A stretch of DNA of 64,000 nt from Rheinheimera salexigens (GTDB taxonomy: Bacteria; Pseudomonadota; Gammaproteobacteria; Enterobacterales; Alteromonadaceae). Each line of letters begins with the position of its first letter. Position 1 is the first letter of the stretch. The stretch covers positions 2,533,147-2,597,146 of the forward strand of contig NZ_MKEK01000001.1 of NCBI RefSeq assembly GCF_001752395.1. Direction: 5' to 3'. The translations under genes were made by a program, and so were the position numbers. Positions 20,002-28,288 of the stretch are shown piece after piece. The notes beneath the pieces were generated by a model. It did no database searches, had not been told where the DNA came from, and was given only the letters and a program-made list of their open reading frames with translations.

Positions 20002-20817
20002 TTAGGGTTTCTGACGCCGAAACGGTAAACTGAGCAAGTAGCCTAAGCCGCTATTTTGCTCTGGTTTTTGGTATTGCACTAAGCCGATATCTAATTCTTG
20101 ATCCGTTTTAGTCGCGGTTTTGCGATAGCTGCCAAATAGTTTATCCCACACCGTTAAATTAAAACTGTAGTTACTATTGGTTTCTTCTGGCCGTTGGCTG
20201 TGGTGAATGCGGTGCATTTGCTGGGTGACGATAATTTGCCTAAGCGGCCATTCAATTCGGGCCGGTAAGCGAATATTGCTGTGGTTAAAGATAGCACTGG
20301 CATTAAGAATAATCTCAAATAGCATTATGGCCAGCGCGGGTGCTCCTAGTAGCAGCACTGCGACTAGTTTTACGCCATAACTGAGTAAAATCTCTAGTGG
20401 GTGAAAACGCAGGCCACTAGTGCTATCAATATGCGGATCGGCATGATGAATTTGATGCAAGCGCCATAGCCACGGTATTTGATGAAATAGCCGATGTTGC
20501 CAATAAATAATCATATCGAACATCACAATCGCCAACAGCACCTTAACCGAAAAGGATAAGTCGATTAAGTACAAAGCACCTATATCGTGCTGCTGAGCCC
20601 AACCTGCTATTGCCACTAAACTTATGGGTGCGAGTAAGCGCAATAATACTGAGCCCGACAGCAGCATTAATAAATTAGTCCGCCAACGGCGTGGCCGGCC
20701 TACCGGATCAGTTCGCGCCGGTGCTATAGCTTCCCACGCCATCATCAGCAGCATCACGCCGACAAATACACCTAAGCGATATAAAGACTCATGTTCCAGC
20801 ATACTGTTATTCAACAT
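20002..20817 (-). CDS. Sterol desaturase/fatty acid hydroxylase family membrane enzyme
   Basis: About 271 residues with several TM helices and the family's di-iron histidine clusters: HRLFH (about 108-112), HQIHH (about 121-125), NHSN, and MHRIHH near 203-208. Members hydroxylate or desaturate lipid chains or sterols at the membrane. The frame opens with a TTG at 20823, but the ATG at 20817 (or 20802) is more likely. The start lies inside the 3' end of the CDP-alcohol phosphatidyltransferase gene, so the two are coupled and a lipid substrate made by that enzyme is an attractive guess. Its last 208 bp are duplicated at 13571-13778. Confidence 0.88.
   Translation of the reverse strand: MLNNSMLEHESLYRLGVFVGVMLLMMAWEAIAPARTDPVGRPRRWRTNLLMLLSGSVLLRLLAPISLVAIAGWAQQHDIGALYLIDLSFSVKVLLAIVMFDMIIYWQHRLFHQIPWLWRLHQIHHADPHIDSTSGLRFHPLEILLSYGVKLVAVLLLGAPALAIMLFEIILNASAIFNHSNIRLPARIEWPLRQIIVTQQMHRIHHSQRPEETNSNYSFNLTVWDKLFGSYRKTATKTDQELDIGLVQYQKPEQNSGLGYLLSLPFRRQKP
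20012..20219. repeat. Direct repeat, right copy (208 bp; hydroxylase 3' end)
   Basis: This is the copy inside the intact hydroxylase gene; see the left copy at 13571-13778. The two copies delimit about 6.2 kb holding the two-component system and the surface protein. Confidence 0.92.
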
Positions 20818-21433
20818 GGTCAAATTGTTTTAGGGTGTTAAAGCCGCCTATTACTCGAGTTATAATAGTAATACAGGCTGCGGCAGCAAACACTAAGGCT
20901 AATATCACAAAATGTTGGGGCCAAAGACAAAAAGCGATAAATAACAATATAGTTTCGCTGCCTTCGGTTAAGCCATGCAAATAATAAAAACTTTTATGCG
21001 CAAATTGCGGGCGGGTTAATTGATAACGTTCGGCAGGAATAGCAAAAGCTAAAAAGCTAGAGGCAGTGCCAATAAAGCTAGCTAATAATACCGCAGCCGC
21101 TAAGGCGTTTTGTTCAGGATTAGCCAAGGCAAAACCTAATGGTACGGCGGCATAAAATAAAAAGTCTAAACTAATATCTAAATACCCTCCTGCTGCCGAG
21201 CTGCTGTTTTGCCATCGCGCCAGCGCACCATCAAGGCCATCGAGAATGCGATTTAATATAATCATAACTAATGCCGCATAATAGTATTCAAAAGCCAGTA
21301 GCGGTAACGCTAACATACCTATTGCAAAACCAACCACAGTAAGCTGATTAGGTGTTAACTGCCAGCGTGATAACTGCTTCACTATAGGTATTAATAACGG
21401 TTTAATTAACGGTGTTATGTAGACATCTAACAT
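20807..21433 (-). CDS. ynjF: CDP-alcohol phosphatidyltransferase family protein (YnjF-like)
   Basis: 208 residues with multiple TM helices and the full CDP-alcohol phosphotransferase motif DG..GA.AR followed by G...D...D (DGLDGALARW at about 66-75, then GGYLDISLD). The family transfers a phosphoalcohol to an acceptor to make phospholipids; the exact alcohol here is unknown. It overlaps the upstream ATPase gene by 7 bp and the hydroxylase start downstream. E. coli also places ynjF close to the ynjBCD ABC genes, which supports the name by synteny. Confidence 0.85.
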   Translation of the reverse strand: MLDVYITPLIKPLLIPIVKQLSRWQLTPNQLTVVGFAIGMLALPLLAFEYYYAALVMIILNRILDGLDGALARWQNSSSAAGGYLDISLDFLFYAAVPLGFALANPEQNALAAAVLLASFIGTASSFLAFAIPAERYQLTRPQFAHKSFYYLHGLTEGSETILLFIAFCLWPQHFVILALVFAAAACITIITRVIGGFNTLKQFDHVE

Positions 21434-22071
21434 GGTTGCTCCGCCTTAAAATCAGTTAATTTAACTACATGACCTAAAGCCGGAATATCGGCCGCATCAT
21501 GGGTGACTAATACGGCTGGGATTGCCGCTTGGCGAATATAAGCAAACACTAATTCTCGTACTTCTTGGCGCAAAGTGCTATCGAGTTTAGAAAAGGGCTC
21601 ATCCAGCAACAGCGCTTTAGGCTCGGACTGCATCAGCCGTAATAGCGCCACTCTCGCTTGCTGACCACCCGATAAACTTTGCGGATGCCTATCAGCCATG
21701 TTGGCTAACCCAACGCTTTGCAATGCCTGCTGTATGCGCTCTGCCCGCTCAGCGGCTTTAAAGCGCCTAGGCATAGCAAAGCTAATATTAGCCGCCACCG
21801 TTAAATGCGGAAATAATAACGGATCTTGCAGTAGCAAGCCCATTTTGCGCTGATGGGCGGCAAAGTCAGTGATATTTTGGCCATTGAGCCACAATTGCCC
21901 GCTAGCGTTAAATTCTGGCGCCAACAAACCGGCTAACCAATTTAATAAGCTAGATTTGCCACTGCCCGATGGCCCCATCAGGGTTAAAATTTCGCCAGCA
22001 TTAATCGTTGCTGTTAACGCTAATAACGGCTGTTGCTGAGTGGCTAGCTGTAAAGATTTAATTTCCAGCAT
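21427..22071 (-). CDS. ynjD: ABC transporter ATP-binding protein (YnjD-like)
   Basis: A 214-residue ATPase with Walker A GPSGSGKSSL (about 33-42), a Q-loop (LLLQDPLLF), signature LSGGQQARVALLR (about 134-146), Walker B ALLLDEPFSKLD and the H-loop VLVTHD. It energises the YnjC permease encoded just upstream and fed by the YnjB binding protein. The substrate of YnjBCD systems is not established. The operon context here (siderophore-type receptor, DUF547, flavoprotein) hints at a metal or cofactor. Confidence 0.9.
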   Translation of the reverse strand: MLEIKSLQLATQQQPLLALTATINAGEILTLMGPSGSGKSSLLNWLAGLLAPEFNASGQLWLNGQNITDFAAHQRKMGLLLQDPLLFPHLTVAANISFAMPRRFKAAERAERIQQALQSVGLANMADRHPQSLSGGQQARVALLRLMQSEPKALLLDEPFSKLDSTLRQEVRELVFAYIRQAAIPAVLVTHDAADIPALGHVVKLTDFKAEQPC

Positions 22072-22097
22072 AACTTACACTGTTATGTTGCTTAGTT

Positions 22098-23987
22098 TTA
22101 AAAACGAGTTTCATTCGGCTCTCTCTTTTTTTTCTCTTTGTCTTTACTCATGGTGTTAGCCGTGATGTTAGCGGTAGCTTTACTGTTAACTTTACTATTA
22201 ACTTTACTATTAACTTTACTATTAACTTTACTATTAACTTTACTATTAACTTTACTATTAGCGATAAAACTAGCAGCTTGTTTAGGATGATACAGCAAGC
22301 GACTGCACCAATATGCCAACATAAAGCCTAGTGCCGGCATTAGTATTTGTAATAAAGCGTACACGGCAACTAAGCGACGACTACCGCCATTAGCCAACGC
22401 CACTGCTTCGGTGGTCACAGTAGGCACCCGTCCAGCTCCGGTTAATAAAGTCGGTAAGTACTGACCAAAACTGACCGCCAAGCCAATCGCTATTGCTAGC
22501 ATGATGGGGGAAAACAACAAAGGTAATTTTAGCTTAAAAAACACAGCGGCTGGGCTTAGACCCAAGCCTGCGCCAACCTTAGCCCAACGCGGATCTAAAT
22601 AACGATAACTGCCAGCCAATGCCAGAAACATATACGGCAGAACAAACACCGTATGACTGGCGATCACTGTTGCCATACCTGGCGAGATTGCTAGTTGCTC
22701 TTGCAACCAAACCAGACCAAATAAGAATGCCACCGCCGGTACAATAAGCGGCAAATAAATTACCGCTTGGCTAAACCAAGATAACTGGCGTTGGCGCAAC
22801 TGCTCAGCTTCCAGGGTGGCCAGACTTAGCACTAGGGCTAGCGCACTGGCAGCCAGCGCCACCAACAAAGCATTTGCCAAGGGTAAACGGATAAACATTA
22901 ACGCACTGTGCCAATGTTGCAGCTGCATGCTTTGTGGCCATAAGTCAGGATATGACCAATACCCTGCCACCGACCACAGCAGTAATCCGGCTATAGCCAG
23001 CAGCATGAATAGGGTTATAACGCTAACGATTAACCAGCCAGTATACTGCCAATATTTATCGCCATAGCTACGCCGTCCATTGGCTAACCAGCGGTGGCTC
23101 AACCAGCTTATGCCGGTCTCGGTTAACCAAAATCCAGCAATAATCACCAGCACTAACAGCAATTGCAGTACAGCGCCAGCCGAGGCCATAAAGCGGTTTG
23201 CTAAATCGACATCATTAAACCATTGCACTATGGCGACCGCCAACGTCGGCGGGCCAGAAGGCCCTAAAATAAGCGCAACTTCAACATTAGCGCAGCTATA
23301 CACCAGCACGGCATATAAAGGCAAACGCAGCTTAGGATAGAGCTGAGGCAGTACAATTTTAAAAAAGGCCGTTATTCGCTGATAGCCAAAACTTTGTGCC
23401 AAGCGAAACTGGGCGGGTAAATTGGTATTGGTCAGGGCTGCCAGCGCCATGACTAATAAAAAAGGTAACTCTTTTAACGCCAGTGCCAAGACAATGCTTA
23501 AACCAGCAGCGTCATTGGGCCATAACCAGTCTGGTGGTGCAGTCCAGCCCATGCCGGCATGAGCGAATAAGCGGCTAAACAAACCCGACGGCGTTAATAA
23601 AAAAGCGATAGCAATGGCCGCGCTGGCATGCGGTATCACCAATAATGGGCTTAATACTCGTAACAACCGCTTAAGCATGTTGCTGGCGTAAAAGCACGCC
23701 AGTAATACTATCGTTGCAGCAAAGGCTAATAGCGTACTTACTATACCGCTAAAGGCGCTTAAACCTAACATAGCTAACAGCCCTGGCTGTTGCCACAACT
23801 GCTGCCAAGCCTGCAGGTTTAACTGCTCTCCTCCTAACGCGGGTAACCAACCAAAGGCCGGTAATAGTACGCCAACTAAGCCACCGATAACCGGTAATAT
23901 TAACAAGCCTAGCAGCAACCAAGGTGCCAGTTTAATGCTGTTCAAGTACCAGTTTATGTTGTTAAAACGCCAAGTTTGCTTGCTCAT
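22098..23987 (-). CDS. ynjC: ABC transporter permease, fused two-domain (YnjC-like), with SKVN tandem-repeat tail
   Basis: 629 residues with about twelve TM helices in two similar halves, each with a permease EAA-type loop (for example AQSFGYQRITAFFKIVLP and GAGLGLSPAAVFFKLKLP). The frame could open at 24014, but the ATG at 23987 overlaps the ynjB stop as ATGA and is preferred. The C-terminal tail has six SKVN units then SKAT, encoded by a 12-bp tandem repeat, followed by a very basic end (KEKKKREP). The tail is unusual for the family and probably lies in the cytoplasm. Confidence 0.88.
   Translation of the reverse strand: MSKQTWRFNNINWYLNSIKLAPWLLLGLLILPVIGGLVGVLLPAFGWLPALGGEQLNLQAWQQLWQQPGLLAMLGLSAFSGIVSTLLAFAATIVLLACFYASNMLKRLLRVLSPLLVIPHASAAIAIAFLLTPSGLFSRLFAHAGMGWTAPPDWLWPNDAAGLSIVLALALKELPFLLVMALAALTNTNLPAQFRLAQSFGYQRITAFFKIVLPQLYPKLRLPLYAVLVYSCANVEVALILGPSGPPTLAVAIVQWFNDVDLANRFMASAGAVLQLLLVLVIIAGFWLTETGISWLSHRWLANGRRSYGDKYWQYTGWLIVSVITLFMLLAIAGLLLWSVAGYWSYPDLWPQSMQLQHWHSALMFIRLPLANALLVALAASALALVLSLATLEAEQLRQRQLSWFSQAVIYLPLIVPAVAFLFGLVWLQEQLAISPGMATVIASHTVFVLPYMFLALAGSYRYLDPRWAKVGAGLGLSPAAVFFKLKLPLLFSPIMLAIAIGLAVSFGQYLPTLLTGAGRVPTVTTEAVALANGGSRRLVAVYALLQILMPALGFMLAYWCSRLLYHPKQAASFIANSKVNSKVNSKVNSKVNSKVNSKVNSKATANITANTMSKDKEKKKREPNETRF
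22179..22262. repeat. 12-bp tandem repeat, seven units (minisatellite) in ynjC
   Basis: Unit TTTACTATTAAC on the plus strand, seven copies. The first unit has one change (G for A) and the last has GC in place of AC at its end. Because 12 bp equals four codons, copy-number change would lengthen or shorten the tail without a frameshift. Confidence 0.95.
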
Positions 23988-25228
23988 GGCTGGACACCAA
24001 AACGATGCAGCCAAGCATCGGCTAAGGCGCGGCTCCAGCTCGGGTGTGGTTCAGCCAATGCTTTCGATTGCTCCGTTCCTGCTAACGCGGCGGGATGATC
24101 CGGTTGTGCTGTTTGCCACTGTTGTGCTAGCTCAGGGGGTAAAGTGGTGCTATCTAGCACCGTATAATCGCCCCATACCGCCAATTGCTGTTTATGCCAC
24201 TGCGCTTGCGCTGACAGTAAATAATTCGCCACTAGCTTAGCACCGCTACTATGCTTGGCATTAAACGGGATCGCGATAAAATGGACATTACTTAAACTGC
24301 CATCTTGCATAGCATAACTGCGCGTTGTCGGGGGTAAATCAAAGCGTTGCACGGCTGCTGGTACGCTAGCGGGGGCAAAGGTAAAGGCCAATTGCAGTTC
24401 TTCATCACTGACTAAGCGCATCAGTTCGCTGCCTGTTGTCGGGAAATGCCGACCTTTTCGCCACAGTTGCGGGTGTAGTTGGCCTAAATAATGCCAAACA
24501 GGTTCTGATAACTGAGCAAAGCTCTCTGCTGTTACCGCTTGATATAATCTAGGATCTTGTTGATTGAGGACCAGCAATAATTGCTTTAAAAAACTCACGC
24601 CTAAGAAATCCGGCGGACGTGGATAACTAAAACGGCCTGGGTGACGTTGGCTAAATTGCAGTAAAGTAGTTAAATCTTGCGGCGGCTCAGTGACATAGCG
24701 ACTGTTGTAATAAAAAACTAATCGAGACTGGCCCCAAGGTGCTTCCATGCCTAAAGTTGGCAAGCCAAAATCTAAGCGCATTTGCGGATTGGCATCGGCA
24801 TTGACTAAAACAAAATTAGGTAAGCTTTCTGCCCAGTCGGGCTGTAACAGCTTTTGCTGTTGCAAGCTGGCAAAGTTCTCACCATTGATCCAAACAAGAT
24901 CAACACTACCCTGTTGTGCATTCCCTGCCGCTTTTTCAGCTAAAATTCGGCTTACCGCTTCAGATGTATCGGCTAACTTAACATGATGTAACCGAATATT
25001 ATATTGCTGCAACACTTGCTTAGCCACCCACTGGATATAGAGGTTAACCTGCGGATCACCACCCCAAGCATGCCAATAGACATCCTGTCCTTGGCCCTGT
25101 TCCAGTACGCTTGGCCAAGCCATAACCGCCTCGCTATCAGCACTGACAACACTGCTGGCCCCGCCGTTAAACGGCAACCACATCATACTGAGTAATAACC
25201 AAGTTGCTAGCTCACGGTTTATACGCAT
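23984..25228 (-). CDS. ynjB: ABC transporter periplasmic substrate-binding protein (YnjB-like)
   Basis: 414 residues with a signal peptide (about 1-30, ending in a small-residue GGASSVVSA region), then an extracellular solute-binding fold (DVYWHAWGGDPQVNLYIQWVAKQV at the mature start; DLVWINGENFASL). It matches the YnjB family that precedes YnjC and YnjD. It overlaps the DUF547 gene upstream by 17 bp and ynjC by 4 bp, so the operon is tightly coupled. Confidence 0.85.
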   Translation of the reverse strand: MRINRELATWLLLSMMWLPFNGGASSVVSADSEAVMAWPSVLEQGQGQDVYWHAWGGDPQVNLYIQWVAKQVLQQYNIRLHHVKLADTSEAVSRILAEKAAGNAQQGSVDLVWINGENFASLQQQKLLQPDWAESLPNFVLVNADANPQMRLDFGLPTLGMEAPWGQSRLVFYYNSRYVTEPPQDLTTLLQFSQRHPGRFSYPRPPDFLGVSFLKQLLLVLNQQDPRLYQAVTAESFAQLSEPVWHYLGQLHPQLWRKGRHFPTTGSELMRLVSDEELQLAFTFAPASVPAAVQRFDLPPTTRSYAMQDGSLSNVHFIAIPFNAKHSSGAKLVANYLLSAQAQWHKQQLAVWGDYTVLDSTTLPPELAQQWQTAQPDHPAALAGTEQSKALAEPHPSWSRALADAWLHRFGVQP

Positions 25229-26009
25229 TTAATCGCCAATCATAGTCAAGGTACTTAACGCTGACAGAGCCATCGCGCAACGTCTGTTGCTGTTGTGGTG
25301 TCAAGCCCATAGCCGCACTGTAACGCAGTATAAAAGCCATTAAGCTATTAGTTTGCTGCCAGTTTTGTTGGAAATCTGCAGCGTACCATTTAAAAATAGC
25401 CGACAAATACAAGGTGTTATCTGCATAATAATTACGGCTTGAGTCGGCTAAAAACCGTTCGGTTTGCTGCTCTAACTGCGCATCCAGCTGTTCGGCAGTA
25501 TAGGCTTCTTCCCGCAGTGCCGGACAGCCTATACTGGCGCAGTTAACGGCAAAATGGATCCGTGGCTCGGCAAAACCTTGTTTACCACGGATCAGGTCAT
25601 GTTCAATCTGATCTAACGATAGCGTATTACCAAACAACGGGATAAAACGTTTCTTCCAAGGCGATTGCCAAAAGCTGCCAATGTCTTTAATCGATTCCAG
25701 CTTAGGATACTGGCTAAGCACCAGCTCCAACGTCCAGCCATTATAGGCATTTAATAAAAAAGCCAATCGCTCAGCTTGCGGCCAACTATCAAAAGTGGCG
25801 CGTTCTACAGCTGACAAGCTTGCTAAATAGGCTTTTAGCTGTTGCCGCTGTTGTTGCAGCAACAGGTAGTTAACTTCAGTACTGTGCCCTGTCGCCACCG
25901 TAACTACTGACTTATGCAGTAACTGGTCAAAGGCTTGATGATCGAATGCTAACACTCGATTACCGGTTAAACTGGCCAATATGAGCAATATTAAAGCAAA
26001 TTTATACAT
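25212..26009 (-). CDS. Secreted DUF547 protein
   Basis: 265 residues with signal peptide MYKFALILLILASLTGNRVLA and the DUF547 hallmarks: FLLNAYNGWTLELVL, IHFAVNCASIGCPALREEAY and LSAIFKWYAADF. The family has a protease-like fold with a conserved Cys/His region, but its biochemical role is unknown. It is the probable first gene of the ynj operon, 70 bp after the flavoprotein gene. Confidence 0.85.
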   Translation of the reverse strand: MYKFALILLILASLTGNRVLAFDHQAFDQLLHKSVVTVATGHSTEVNYLLLQQQRQQLKAYLASLSAVERATFDSWPQAERLAFLLNAYNGWTLELVLSQYPKLESIKDIGSFWQSPWKKRFIPLFGNTLSLDQIEHDLIRGKQGFAEPRIHFAVNCASIGCPALREEAYTAEQLDAQLEQQTERFLADSSRNYYADNTLYLSAIFKWYAADFQQNWQQTNSLMAFILRYSAAMGLTPQQQQTLRDGSVSVKYLDYDWRLNAYKP

Positions 26010-26079
26010 AACCTTACCTTATTAACTTTACCTTAAGAGCTTGTCGTATGCTCTTTAAGCATGGCTTTTCAATGTCAGC

Positions 26080-28254
26080 TTATAAACGCCACTGGTGATA
26101 CTTTTCTAATAGCGCCAATATCCACTGTGGTGCATGCTGGCGTTTCCATTCGCCTGCCACATATTTATTGGCTTCTGCCCAAGTAGGATAACTATGGATA
26201 GTGCCAAGGATCTTATTCAGACCTAAGTCATACTTCATCGCTAACACAAATTCAGCAATAATATCGCCAGCATGCTCAGCCACTATAGTCACGCCAAGGA
26301 TCTTATCTTTACCCGGTTTAGTTAGCACCTTAACAAAGCCCTCAGCTGCGCCTTCCGTGATAGCACGATCTAAATCGCTAATATCATACCGCGTAACTTC
26401 ATAGCTAATACCTTGCTGTATCGCATCTTGCTCACTTAAGCCGACTCTAGCTACTTCAGGAGCAATAAAGGTGGTCCAAGGTATAACCCGATAATCGACC
26501 TTAAACTTTTTAAACTGGCCAAATAAGGCATTTACAGCAGCATACCAAGCTTGGTGGGCGGCGACATGAGTAAACTGATAAGGCCCCACTACATCGCCGG
26601 CGGCAAATATATTCGGTAATAAGGTTTCTAAATATTGATTGGTTTGCACCGTACGATTGGTTTCAATCCCCAGTTGCTCTAAGCCATAGCCTTCAAGCCT
26701 TGCTGAGCGACCAACAGCACAAATAAGCTGATCAAACTCTATCGCCAGCTCTGCGCCTTGATGTTCAACAATCAGAAATTTTCCTTCACCCCGCTGTTCA
26801 CAGCGCAGTGCTTTATGGTCGGTTAACACCTTGACACCACTATCCGTTAGCGCCTCTTGAGCAAAAGCCGAGACTTCAATATCTTCTTTTATCATCAGCC
26901 GATCAGCCATTTCCACTTGGGTTACCGCACTGCCCAAGCGGGCAAAGCTTTGCGCTAACTCACAGCCAATAGGGCCACCGCCTAATACTAACAACTTTGC
27001 CGGCGCCTGCTCTAAGTTGGCAAACTGCTGCCATAACGTATCACTAGTGACATAACCGACCTGCTCTAGCCCCGGTAAGGGTGGCACGAACGGCTTTGCC
27101 CCGGTAGCAATGATAATGCTGCGCGCTGTTAATTTCTGCACTTGGCCATCAGCTAGGGTAATTTGCACCGTCCAAGGGTCAAGCAGCTTGGCATAGCCCT
27201 GCACAACGTCGACCCCTAGCTTGGTATAACGTTCTACACTGTCATGCGGTGCTATATCAGCAATAATGTTATGCACTCTGGCCATTAGATGTTTAAACGA
27301 GAAGTTTAGGCTTTGTGAACCTTCGCTTTTTAAACCCTGTTGTTTTAATCCAAAAGCCTCTGCATGCTGCATCATATGCGCCACCTTAGCGCTTTTGATT
27401 AATGCCTTGCTAGGAACACAACCAAAATTCAGGCAATCTCCGCCCATTTTATGGCCTTCAATCAGGGTGACTTTAGCTTTTACTACAGCGGCAATATAAC
27501 TGCTGACTAGGCCAGCAGCACCCGCGCCGATAACAATAAGGTTACGATCAAACTGTTTTGGTTTTTGCCATTGGGCGTAGCGACGACGCTTATTAATGCT
27601 ATTGATAATGGCTTTGGCCAACCAAGGGAAAATACCCAGTAAAGCAAAAGACACTAGCATTTGAAAAGATAAAATACCGGCTAAGCTTTCCAATTGCGCC
27701 AGCTGAGTACCGGCATTAACATAAACAATAGTACCCGCCAACATGCCTAGCTGACTGACCCAATAAAATGTCCGGGCTTTAATGGCCGTTAAGCCCATCA
27801 AAATATTAATGACAAAAAACGGAAACAGCGGCACTAAGCGCAAAGTAAACAGATAAAAAGCACCATCGCGGGCCATGCCGTCGTCTATAGCTTTTAAGCG
27901 CTGACTAAACTTTTGTTGCAAGGTGCTGCGTAATAAATACCGCGCCACCAAAAATGCCAGTGTGGCGCCTATGCTGGAGGCAAACGACACCAGCAGCAAG
28001 CCTTGCCATAAGCCAAATAAGGCCCCTGCCGCTAAGGTTAATATCACTGCTCCGGGTAACGATAGCGCCGTTACCAGCACATAAAACACAAAGAAACCGC
28101 CCGCGACTAACCAAGGCGCACTATCTCGCCATTGGCTAAATTCTGCTAACCCTTGTTTTAGGCCGGTAAAGGTTAATAATTGATGCAAGTCGAAGTAAAA
28201 GAAACTCCCTGCTAGCGCCAATAACAGCAGTAAAATAAAGCCTTTTTTATACAT
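26080..28254 (-). CDS. TVP38/TMEM64 membrane domain fused to a mercuric reductase-like flavoprotein
   Basis: 724 residues. Residues 1-220 form a TVP38/DedA-like membrane domain (FYVLVTALSLPGAVILTLAAGALFG and RLVPLFPFFVINILMGLT). Residues 235-724 form a class I pyridine nucleotide-disulfide oxidoreductase: FAD motif GAGAAG (243-248), redox pair Cys274 and Cys279 (CLNFGC), NAD site GGGPIGCE, second FAD site AAGDV, and a dimerisation domain with HSYPTWAEA in place of the usual HaHPT. No N-terminal or C-terminal mercury-binding Cys pair is present, so true mercuric reduction is doubtful. A membrane-tethered NAD(P)H disulfide reductase is more likely. Confidence 0.88.
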   Translation of the reverse strand: MYKKGFILLLLLALAGSFFYFDLHQLLTFTGLKQGLAEFSQWRDSAPWLVAGGFFVFYVLVTALSLPGAVILTLAAGALFGLWQGLLLVSFASSIGATLAFLVARYLLRSTLQQKFSQRLKAIDDGMARDGAFYLFTLRLVPLFPFFVINILMGLTAIKARTFYWVSQLGMLAGTIVYVNAGTQLAQLESLAGILSFQMLVSFALLGIFPWLAKAIINSINKRRRYAQWQKPKQFDRNLIVIGAGAAGLVSSYIAAVVKAKVTLIEGHKMGGDCLNFGCVPSKALIKSAKVAHMMQHAEAFGLKQQGLKSEGSQSLNFSFKHLMARVHNIIADIAPHDSVERYTKLGVDVVQGYAKLLDPWTVQITLADGQVQKLTARSIIIATGAKPFVPPLPGLEQVGYVTSDTLWQQFANLEQAPAKLLVLGGGPIGCELAQSFARLGSAVTQVEMADRLMIKEDIEVSAFAQEALTDSGVKVLTDHKALRCEQRGEGKFLIVEHQGAELAIEFDQLICAVGRSARLEGYGLEQLGIETNRTVQTNQYLETLLPNIFAAGDVVGPYQFTHVAAHQAWYAAVNALFGQFKKFKVDYRVIPWTTFIAPEVARVGLSEQDAIQQGISYEVTRYDISDLDRAITEGAAEGFVKVLTKPGKDKILGVTIVAEHAGDIIAEFVLAMKYDLGLNKILGTIHSYPTWAEANKYVAGEWKRQHAPQWILALLEKYHQWRL

Positions 28255-28288
28255 GATATATCCCGTTGAATTCTATTGTGCTACTGGT

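Noticed and set aside
26035..26062. Hairpin between the flavoprotein and DUF547 genes as a terminator
   Set aside because: The stem is only about six pairs and has no T-tract in the minus-strand direction, so read-through of the operon is more likely.
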